Below, piece after piece: positions 1 to 12,800 of a stretch of DNA of 64,000 nucleotides (within the stretch, counting starts at the first letter, position 1; each line of letters starts with the position of its first letter). Below the pieces are notes generated by a model that did no database searches, was not told where the DNA came from, and saw only the letters and a list, made by a program, of their open reading frames with translations. The stretch is taken from assembly GCA_030142905.1 (NCBI GenBank), contig JASJOG010000115.1, positions 563,001-627,000 on the forward strand. Reading direction: 5' to 3'. The DNA is from Heliopora coerulea. Lineage: Eukaryota > Cnidaria > Anthozoa > Scleralcyonacea > Helioporidae. The position numbers and the translations under genes are program-made.

Positions 1-44
1 ATACTTCTTAAATCATTGTCTTTCCACTTTTCTTCATTGTTTAG

Positions 45-901
45 TATAAATTTACTGCAGCAGACATATTTCCTTGTGATTTCCCATCAATTTATAATGC
101 ACTTGCCAAGGAAAAACCCTACCAGGTGAGATACTGTACCAAGAAATGTAAGTCTGATATGAGTTCCAGCCTTTAAGTTAATTTTTTTCTTTCCATAATT
201 GTGACAACAGACAGTTATTCCAGGTGTAATTTTTTTCTGCATATTAAGCAAGGGCATCCTCACTTTGCAGAGCATCCCTGAAGATGGGAGAATTTTGTAA
301 AAGACAAAATAATTATGTCCTATACAGTATTCCATGATATATGCACCTCCAAACCTGATTTGAAAGTGACAAACTTGTACCATACTGATATTTTGAAAAT
401 TATGTCTGTCTTTGTAAAAGCATGATGATCACTTCAGGTAAGTTTGAAGTGCCTTACAAATGTCCCATGATCAGAGACAGACCAGGGTTTCTGATTTCAA
501 TTCTAACAAGGAGAGCCTGCTAATGAGGACATATGCAACTTGTGTTTGAAATATTACAGGTGGATGGCATTTTATTTTATCACAAACGAGCCCATTATCA
601 TCCGGGAAATACTCCTTTGGTGGGCTGGTTGAAAGTTTATATGATACCAGAAATAATTGGAATGGATGTTCCAGCTGAATTTTTACATAACGTTCCCAAG
701 GTTCATAAACTGACTCTCCTAAAAGAGAATCAAAAGTTTAGGGAAAGAAGCAAATTAAATGGTGAAAAGAAACAAGATGAAAGTGAAATGGAAGTGGAGC
801 AATCCAAACGAAAAGGAAAAAAGAAGACCAAAGGCAAGCAGATGATTGTGGATGAGAACAGTGGGGAAAGTGAGAAAAACAGTGAAGAAATGCAGCAGTG
901 A
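45..901 (+). CDS. SNUPN: Snurportin-1, C-terminal part (last two coding exons)
   Basis: Adaptor that binds the trimethylguanosine cap of spliceosomal snRNPs and carries them into the nucleus with importin beta. Two exons are visible: 45-125 (27 codons, ends before GTGAGA) and 560-901 (113 codons plus TGA; acceptor TTACAG). Both junctions are phase 0. The spliced product reads ...FPCDFPSIYNALAKEKPYQ-VDGILFYHK..., then HPGNTPLVGWLKVYM. This aligns with the end of the animal snurportin cap-binding domain (human VDGxLFYHK and STPLVGWLRPYM blocks). The last ~60 residues are a charged Lys/Glu tail, as in other snurportins but different in sequence. The N-terminal importin-beta-binding domain and most of the cap pocket lie left of the window. 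The Met at 533 is in intron and is not a start. Identity is from remembered family sequence. Confidence 0.88.
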
Positions 902-1298
902 TCATAATTATTTTATTACAGCTGAGCAGCAGTAAATGTTTTTTTGTCAAATTTTAACTTATTGTATGAAAGCTGTTTCTAATACTGTGTTTAATCATGG
1001 TATAGTGCATATCAGGTTATATATATATATTAATATATTAACCAAATACAGACAGAAGTCTGAGAAAACAATGTAAGAGGAACTGGCCAATCATTCTAGT
1101 TGCCTGCAACAACTTGCACTGGTTTGACAAAATGAAGTGGTTGTTTACAGACCAGCTACTAGTCTGTTGCTATAAATTTTTTTACAAATTGCAAGATTTC
1201 AAACTGTTCAGCTGGTTGAGTTTTCCAATCAAATTAATAATTAAAACCAGCCCCTTTGTGTTAGCAGATGAATACAGCATGAGGACAGTGATGACATT

Positions 1299-1304
1299 TT
1301 TATT
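1299..1304 (-). terminator. Poly(A) signal candidate of the SDR gene
   Basis: AATAAA on the minus strand, about 40 bases past the SDR stop codon. The position is right for a very short 3' UTR. No transcript evidence. Confidence 0.45.
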
Positions 1305-1343
1305 AATTAGAAATTCTAACACAAATATTTCCAAGCCTGTTTC

Positions 1344-4869
<3,526 letters not shown>

Positions 4870-4913
4870 TTCGATCACGTTGCGTCCACGTGACCAGATA
4901 GTGAGAAACAAAT
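4870..4913. promoter_or_regulatory. 44-bp bidirectional start region between SDR and TRMO
   Basis: Only 44 bases separate the SDR ATG (minus, 4869) from the TRMO ATG (plus, 4914), so the two genes must share a promoter unless unseen 5' exons exist. The interval holds a palindromic E-box CACGTG at 4887-4892 in a CCACGTGACC context (USF/TFE-type) and no TATA box. AATATGGCTG over the TRMO start faintly resembles a YY1-type initiator. The motif-to-factor links are inference. Confidence 0.55.
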
Positions 4914-7012
4914 ATGGCTGATCGAAAGTTGATATGCGAGTGTGATACCCTCCGTGCTAACGTTTCAGCTGCACGAAAGGAGTTGGCAAAACTTAGAAAA
5001 GACGTCAAATTATTAAAAGATATGTTCCTGAAAAGATTTAAGGAAGTGGAGACTATGTTGAAAAACAAGGAAAAAGATGTGGGAAATGTATCTTGCATTG
5101 GTGAAAGAGAAATGTCAGCAAAACCAGGTGATTCCAACAATCTTGAGCTAGAATGTATTTCTAAACAGCAGTCTTTAACGAGCACTGTTTTGGCAAAAAG
5201 CATGGTTTTTACAAATCAAGTGCCCAGTTGCTGTGTTATTGGCCACATCAGGACATGTTTCAAAGAGAAAAATGGAATTCCAAGGCAAGGTTCATTGTGT
5301 CCGTTGTCAAAAGCAGAGCTGCTCATTGATGGTGTGGAAGATTTCACTAATCCTAGCCATGCCTTGGAGGGTCTTGAAAAATTTTCACATGTCTGGTAGG
5401 TAAAGGTTTTCGTTATTGGATTAATAATCGAGCAAGAAGATCCTAGGCTGATCTGTCACTGTTAGGCAGACAAGTTTTACAATAAAGCTCTGATTGACAT
5501 TGAAGGCCTAATAACTCATTCCTTTTCAGGTCTGGTGGATCTGATAGTAATTAGGAAAATTTTACTGATTGGGGTCAGGTATGGGCTTCAAACAACAAAT
5601 ATTCCTAGAAACCTTACATGATACCAGGTTTCTCAGAAATCAGCATGCAGTAAAGCTTAAGAACATGTTTTCATAATGTAAGGTGTGAATCATGGTTAGT
5701 TGATGGTATATTTATGCCTTTTTTCAACAAGTGTCAGTGGACTACTGCAAGTAGCACCATAGATAAGCTAAACATAATTATTTTGCTTAAATAACTTTCT
5801 TTTTTCCATCTGGGTTGGCCTTTTATTATTTTGCCTTGGCTAATACAAGATGATTTTGATTGCCCAAGGGAGAAATTGGAGAAGGAAAGAGTTAAGTATG
5901 TCTGCTTCATGAAGGTTTGAATATTACATGTACGAAATGAGTCAACAACCCTTTGTGAGAATGATATGCTTTTGTGTCAGAACATTAGTTTCTCACCATT
6001 GAGTATTGCATTTGTAGTATTATCATTCGCCACCTGACTCTTACATCTAACATGCAAAGCAATTCCACTTGCAGACATTCTGTACCTCACTTTTACAGTC
6101 ACATTTCAGTAATGCTAAGTTAGCATGCAGGAGTAAGGGATATGAAGGAGAGAGTTCTTTCATAATAAAAAGTAATGTACATGTTCATTGCATTTCAGGT
6201 TATTATTTTTATTCCACAAGAACAGGCAAAATTCTGTAAAGGCAAAAGTTCGACCTCCAAGACTTGATGGGAAGAAAGTTGGTGTTTTTGCCAGCAGAAG
6301 CCCTCACAGACCTAGTCCAATTGGGCTTACACTGGCTCATCTTGATGGCATAGTAGGGAATAAATTACTTTTGTCTGGTGTAGATGTTCTGGATGGTACA
6401 CCAGTTCTGGATATAAAGCCATATATTCCAGACTATGATTCTGTTCACAGTATATTTACTGGTGTTGACAGAAAGAACTTTGAGGGATGTATGCACAGAA
6501 AAGGAACTTTTGGAAGAACTGTTATGTTTCCAACAAAAGCAGGAAATGCTGAACTACATGTTTCTACACCACTTGATAAAAAAGTGGCAGCACACAAGCT
6601 GTGTTTAACAGATGAACAAGGTGAAAGAGAAACCAATAATGAGATATCAAGGGTATTTATTCCTGACTGGATAAAAGAACCCCCAATTGCCTCACTGTCT
6701 GTAGCATACAGTGAAAGTGCTTTGGAATGTCTTGCAAGATTTTATGGCAAGCATGATATGAAAAGTAGTCAAAAGAATGAGGTTTATTGCCTTGAATTAC
6801 TTTCAAATACAAAAGATGTTCAGGATTCAATAGAACATATCCTTCAAGAAGACCCAAGATCTGTTTATCGAAGAAACCAATGTCCTGACAATCTTTACCA
6901 CTTTACAATAGACAAAGTAAATGTTTCTTGTATATTCAGGGGAAATATTGTTCAAGTGGTAAATATTGAACCAATATATAACAGAAACAATAAGTTTGAT
7001 GAGATGAAGTAA
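4914..7012 (+). CDS. TRMO: tRNA (adenine-N6)-methyltransferase TRMO (TrmO/TsaA family)
   Basis: S-adenosylmethionine-dependent enzyme that N6-methylates the t6A37 base of threonine tRNA. Two exons, 4914-5395 and 6199-7012, give 431 residues. The intron is GTAGGT...TTTCAG and is phase 2, joining TG|G to make Trp161. Residues ~10-55 form a Lys/Glu-rich coiled coil, an animal-type extension before the catalytic domain. The TsaA-like beta-barrel domain spans about 104-242, with GLEKFSHVWLLFLFHKN across the junction, SRSPHRPSPIGLTLA (~194-208) and DGTPVLDIKPYIPDYDS (~226-242). These match the human protein closely. The C-terminal ~190 residues are less conserved, as in animal orthologs. The ATG at 4914 is the first in frame and opens directly into the coiled coil. 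AATAAA follows 44 bases after the stop. Confidence 0.92.
5800..5896 (+). mobile_element. Degenerate TTAA-element remnant in the TRMO intron
   Basis: The blocks TTGGCTAATACAAGATGATTTT, GCCCAAGGGAGAA and final GAGTTAAG follow the order of the copies at 1911 and 3701, but the left end is lost. The rest of the 5396-6198 intron shows nothing recognisable. Confidence 0.35.
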
Positions 7013-7055
7013 ATTAGCTTAGATACTTATGAATGAGTAACATAAGGCAATTTAT

Positions 7056-7061
7056 AATAAA
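7056..7061 (+). terminator. Poly(A) signal of TRMO
   Basis: AATAAA 44 bases after the TRMO stop, in a TTTATAATAAAGAAAATG context. Confidence 0.55.
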
Positions 7062-7074
7062 GAAAATGCAGTCT

Positions 7075-7080
7075 TTTATT
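7075..7080 (-). terminator. Poly(A) signal candidate of MRPL37
   Basis: AATAAA on the minus strand, about 212 bases beyond the MRPL37 stop and only 13 bases from the TRMO signal on the other strand. The two 3' ends may overlap. Confidence 0.4.
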
Positions 7081-7292
7081 AGTGTCCTCTAACTCAGTAC
7101 AGCAATGATTGTTCTTTGCAAAGAGGTACTGTGATTATAATGTCCACCATTGGTATTCAGTCTCCAGATATTATCACTATCTGTACTGAAAGGATTCTGA
7201 GGAGTTTTAAATGAAGGTAGAGTACACTAGTTTCCCTCACTGATGACTTGATAAATCAGATAGCATAGTTGTTTCTTTTTATACATATATTT

Positions 7293-8941
7293 TCACTTTT
7301 GCTCTTGTTTTTTTGTTACAAACAACACAAATGTTCTAAAACATTGTTCATCTAATTTTAAAGTCTCTGTACTGTGTGGGAGAACTTCATAAAAAGTGCC
7401 ACGGCCTTTCTTGAAGGGGTCAGACTCTGTATTGTACAAAGTCATAAAATCTTCATACCAAGCAATGTTTTTCATTCCAAAGTCTTCTTGCAGTGACAAT
7501 GTATTCAGCTGGTAGGCCATATAGAGATAAACTAAACCATTTGTTATCACACACTTGGTACATAAGGGTTCACTTAGATGTTCCCCAGGGTAGTATCCCT
7601 GCTCCATTGCTATGGCAACAAGCTGACTAAACATGGCCAGTATCCCATGGTGTAACATGTGTTCTTGGTTATGACTCATGAAGTCAGGAAGGAATATGGT
7701 GTGAGGATAAGGCAACTCTTGTCCTTTATGGTAGCCTGGACAATTAGGTAGGTGTACTGTGGGATGACTGAACACTCTTAAATCCACTGGTTTGTAAGGA
7801 CCTGGTAGATCAATGTCAATAGTACTTGATGTGTCTAAAAAAAAGCATTTTAATGTTAATAGACTTAAGCCATAAACTCTTGCCTGTGCAAGTCTTCCTT
7901 TGGAAAGTTATATCACAGGGTGTTAATTTGGAGTAAAATGAAGAAAAAACAGTGCAGATAAGGAAGAGTTAAGAATGCAACTGATTATGAAGTCAAGTTT
8001 ACAATGATTTCAATTATAGGCCTAGAATTGTCAATTTTGAATTCTACTTATTTTGGTCATTTCCTCATTTGCTTTGTGACCATTTACTTTAATTTTTTAA
8101 TTTGTAGGAATTCTAAATGTGTCTGTGTTTTACAGTTAAACTGTGGTGGCTGATTTACTGACTTAAAACTTTGCTGATAAACAGCACCATAACTTTTGTG
8201 AATGTGACACCATACGTGTAAACACAATAAATGCACCAAAAATTGGACGCTGAAAGTAATGGCTAATTTGATGCTGAATGCCGACCAGGTTAAAAAAACT
8301 TGACTGGCATTGTGGTGACTACTGTAAGTATTTTTACCTCCTTCAAAAACTGGAAGAGGTTTTGATGTGCGCAAGACGCAACCAACGTTAAAGCGGGTTT
8401 GATAGAAGTTGTGATTCCTGCTCCAGTGCGTTTTTATACTTGGTTGAAAATCCAGAAAACTTTCCCTCAAATGATCACCCACGTGCCAACATGGTAATAG
8501 TAAACTTTGAAGGAATCCACTGATTAGATCCGCGTCATAGCGCATTTTCCACTTTAATCCTATCTTCTGTGAAACCATTACGTGAAGTATAGACTTCTCT
8601 ATGTTTCCTTTAATATACTTTAGTACTTCATTAGAGATTCTTAAATCATTCACTTGAGTGAGTGAAGATGGTAAACCTTTGATCAAACAAGTCTTTGTCA
8701 ACCACTGTGCCTTGAGGTCGGCTTGAAATGTTGTAGCTTTTGGGTGGACAAGGAATGCTTTCTTCACTACAAATGGTCGTATAATAATTGGAATGCCTGT
8801 CTGGGGTAATTCAAGCCGAGAAATATGGCTGGATAAACTTGCGAACTTCTTGATAGCCATCTTGAAAATTTCTTTAATTTGAACGTAAGGTTTGCGGGCT
8901 CGAATCTGGATGAAATGGAAAATGCGCAAGCATTTGCGCAC
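7293..8941 (-). CDS. MRPL37: Mitochondrial large-subunit ribosomal protein mL37
   Basis: Metazoan-specific protein of the mitochondrial large ribosomal subunit. Two exons in transcript order, 8338-8941 and 7293-7834, give 381 residues (the human protein is a little longer). The intron is GTAAAA...TTTTAG and is phase 1; G|AC makes Asp202. Diagnostic blocks: QWLTKTCLIKGLP (79-91; human LWLTKTKLIEGLP), LPYPHTIFLP (242-251; human YPYPHTLYL) and YQLNTLSLQ...MKNIAWYEDF (309-331; human FQLNTTDL...VKNLAWVDSD). The first ~45 residues are rich in Arg, Lys and hydrophobic residues with almost no acids, as expected for a mitochondrial presequence. The start is uncertain: Met at 8941, or Met28 at 8860, which also begins a presequence-like stretch. 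The paralog MRPS30/mL65 is less likely given these blocks. Confidence 0.88.
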
Positions 8942-9720
8942 GCTACATTTTCTGAGGAAAACGTAGCTTTTCTGATAACTTTACTAAAAGCTGAGAAGTG
9001 TCCGACTTAGTTACATGAAAAATAAAATAGTACTGCTCATAGGAAATTGTTATTCTCGATGCATTGATAATAATAAATTGACAATAGACCGACCACTGTG
9101 TGGCCAAAATGTCCTGGTAACGAGATTATAATATGTTGATGTGATTTATAGTTATCAGCAAGTTTCGAAACCTATTGGCATCATCAATGCACAATGGATT
9201 GACAATGGTCGACCATCTCTGAAAGACATCATCAGCCATCAGTTTACTTAAACTTTTAACCTTGATGAGATTCTATTCTGCAAAAGAGACGTTTTGGATT
9301 TAAGGGTGTACAACAATCATGATTAACCCTGACATCCAGTATCAGGCCAAAGCATCACGTGCTAGACATATATAATTCACATTCACAACCACCTTTGGAA
9401 AACTTATTAGTTGTATTTCAAAGGTCTCATAATTCAATTCAAACCAAAATTGAAAAATACTCCTAATTCACAGTAATCGTGGTAATTTTTCGGCTCATTC
9501 TTTTATTTATTTGATAATGACCCTGCAATAGTTTCGAAATATTTCCAGGATTAGACTTTACTTGTGTTTGCTTGAGTATCAAGTTTCAAGATGGATATTT
9601 TCAGTTTAGCTTTTCTACTGTATTTTGTTAAATTGTCGGCTGGTTCTGGTTTTTGCCATATATGGTATGCAGATTGCAGGGCCATTGGGAGCCCCCCCTC
9701 CACCTGCCATCGGGGAAGGG
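8942..9720. other. Intergenic spacer between divergent MRPL37 and GTF2A1
   Basis: About 780 bp with no gene. Two related pieces sit ~100 bp apart, 9058-9100 and 9182-9220, each with a GATGCATTGAT-like or ATCATCAATGCA start followed by TTGACAATRG and CGACCA. On the minus strand 9161-9187 reads TTGATGATGCC, AATA, GG and then TCGAAACT, resembling the motif found in Penelope-like repeats. This is probably decayed transposon sequence. It presumably also holds the MRPL37 promoter, for which I see no clear element. Confidence 0.4.
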
Positions 9721-9729
9721 TATATAAAG
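9721..9729 (+). promoter_or_regulatory. TATA box of GTF2A1
   Basis: TATATAAAG, 82 bases before the GTF2A1 start codon. It sits between a GC-rich stretch (CCCCCCCTCCACC... at ~9692) and the G-rich 5' leader. A start site ~25-30 bases downstream would give a 5' UTR of ~55-60 bases ending in GGAAATGG, a good start context. Confidence 0.6.
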
Positions 9730-9810
9730 AAACGTTTTGGCGAACAAGGCGGCTTTGGAGAAGCCCAGAATAGGAAGGCATTGTTGCCATGATTTGAAGG
9801 TGTTTTGGAA

Positions 9811-12800
9811 ATGGCCCATCATCATCATAATGTGGTAAGGCGTCGTGAGATGTTTTGGCAGCTCTTGTGCTTCCATTTTCTCACTTTATCCCCTGTTTAC
9901 ATTGTAGGGTAAAGTCTACGGATACGTTATTGAAGAAGTTATAAAAAACGTTCGAGAACCTTTCCTAAATGATGGTGTAGACGAGCAAGTATTACAAGAA
10001 CTGAAACAGGTATTGATCCTCTTTTGACAGGGAAGGAGCTCATCGTTGACGGCGCCGTCCATTTCAAGGAGGTCTTTGGACCGCCATACTTCGAAGTATA
10101 ACCTGTGTCTCTATCTATGAAAAACGAAATAGAAGTCCTCATTCCAACCAAGACAACTTCCCCTAGGAATTGTAAGACGGAAAAAAAACTCCCTGTTAGA
10201 CCACGAGCTCTTAATTAAACCGGTTTCACGTCGATTGCTTTTCAAACTGATTTAAGTCGGTTGCAATTCAACGCCAAGCATTGTCAGCATATTCGAATAA
10301 GTCGTTCGCATGTTTGTTGACATTCATTTGTTCCAGACAAACTTTCGGGATGTATGAATGCTAAATTATGTACGAATAGAAACACAAAGCAATATAATTT
10401 AAAACAGCTTAAACTCCGACTTAACCCTGGCTTGTGATACTCCATATTTTTACTGCGTAGGGCAATTTCACTGACCGACATATTTATATAAGATTCCACA
10501 CGTGACCCAGTCGGGCCCCAAGGGATCGTGGGCTGGAATATTTGGTATGACCGTGAACAGAAAGATTTTCCATTTGGTAGAGGAGTATTATAATTATAAC
10601 TTTTATTTTGTTTTAAAAATTGTTTAAATTTGACAAAATCATGATATAACATTTCAATGGTGTGTAAGTATTTCATCTCTTGAAAATTAAAGACAATACT
10701 TGTATGAAATTTATCCTTTAGAAGTGTGAGAGCTTGGAGTCATCTTGAAGACAGATGAATGGTCGTCAAGCTCTATCCCCAGAAAAACGACTTCTGAGCC
10801 CCAGATGGGGATCAAACCCGCAACCTTCTGATGACCAGTGAGATGCTCTAACCATTGAGCTACCTAGACTTAGATGGTGAGCTAAGGTCCATGTTCGACA
10901 TGTATCATTAAATACAGCAACTTCCACTTAGGTGGCACATATATCAAACTTGCACCTTAGATCACCATCTGATTCTTGGTAGTTCAATGGTTAGAGCATC
11001 TCACTGGTCATCAGAAAGTTGTAGGTCGGATACCCAGTCTGGGGCTCAGAAATCATTTTTCTGAGGGTAGAGCTTGATGATTGTTCATCTATCATCTCAA
11101 GATATCTCCAAGCTCTCACACTTCTAAAATATAAATTTCATCAATAACATTAACATATAGTGGCTTCCGCTTAGGTCACACATACGTTGAACTTGCACAT
11201 TAGCTCACCATCTGAGTCTTGGTAGCTCAATGGTTAGAACAACTCACCAGTCATCAGAAAGTTCCAGGTTCAATCCCTGTCTGGGGCTCAGAAGTCATTT
11301 TTCTGAGAATGGAGCTTGACGATCGTTTGTCTATCATCTTAATACTAGTCTCTAAGATTCTTGAGTGATTCTGTCAAAATAAGGACAATTACTTGACTTT
11401 CAGATATGGGAGAGCAAAGTTAGTCAATCTCGTGCTGTTCAAGAAACGTCAAATGAACAGACCAGTCGTGGGACATATCTTGCTCATTCACGTCAGCAAG
11501 TGACCCATCATACTGCTGTTGTTAAGTCTGATCCTTCAGCTTCACTGACAGGTAAATTTAGTATTTGCTGTTGCACCAAAGATTGACTTTACCCATTTTA
11601 AGAGTGAATTCACTCTAATCGCCAAGAGTTTGAATTGTGATGAAATGATCGGAAACCATCAATTTCACTAAAATTGAAAGCAAAACCCTTGTTAGATTTA
11701 AGCTGGGTGATTCCATTAAGGTGCATTAAAATTTGTGTTGAAATATATTGTGTCCAAATAATAAACTATTTTTAATCGTTTTTTTTTTTTTTTCCCCTAA
11801 AGCACCTCAACAACCACAGTTCATTGCAGCTAATCCACAGCTCATTACTTCCCCATTATTACATACCCAAATATTGTTGCCTGGAAACCATGCAGCAAGT
11901 GTTTCACATATTGTAAGTAATCATTTGATTTACTTGAATAGTATAATTTTAGCCATGTGTTAAAAACTCAGATTAATGAACAGAATTTCCTCTCAGGCAG
12001 ATAAAAGGATAATTGTGCCATAATAATAGCACTTGAGAGTACTCTGATAGTCTGCAGTTGTTGGAAATATCAATGGTTATTGGCAGGTTGTCAGCTGGGT
12101 GATACTGAGTGGTTAGATGTTACAAGTCATAGGTGCCACCTCATCTTTTTTACAGTTATGTGTTAATCTTTCATAAATGGATCACTGTTTAGAAAGCCAA
12201 AACATTTTCTTTCTTAAGATTAATGGTTCTGTTTAAATAAGGGTCATTGTTGCCAGCATAATCATCACTATCATCATAATTGCTGTCTTTGTTTCCATGA
12301 TGATCATCACTGCTGTCATTGTTATCATTAATTCCATTATCATCACCACCATCATAATCCCAGTCTTTATTACCATCATGACCATCAACATCACTATCAA
12401 TATCATCATCAAGACAACCATGATCTCCATCACATATGATATCTGTTTTCCATTTTTCATGGATTAGAAAGTTTTACATTTTAGTAATATTTCTTTAACA
12501 TGGATGGCTCATCCTGGTGACAAGTAAAATCATCTGGTGTGTTTAGCCAGAATTAAAACACAATTAAGTCAGTTTTCTTTGTTCTTTTGAGGGTTTTATC
12601 CTGCAAAGAAACCTATCTAAACAAAAGAGCTCTTGGAAAGCTGGTGGGAACTGTATATACAATACCTGAAATAGCTGGGATTGTATGTGCAATCCCTGGC
12701 AACAATTAATCCAAGAAGGAACACAAACCGAAAACATGTTTTTTACTTCTCAAAACAAAAACAAATTGTGTTGCTTAACATTTCTAGAAGAAGACCTCCT

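Noticed and set aside
533..559. Start codon at 533 for a separate 122-residue protein
   Set aside because: The first nine codons are intron ending in TTACAG. The rest is the last exon of snurportin, joined in phase to the exon at 45-125.
10796..10870. Functional tRNA gene
   Set aside because: Box A and box B are present, but the acceptor and anticodon stems do not close and the unit repeats three times with a non-tRNA tail, so a SINE fits better.
12233..12460. 75-residue Met/Ile-rich minus-strand protein
   Set aside because: Translation of the degenerate ATC tract inside a GTF2A1 intron.
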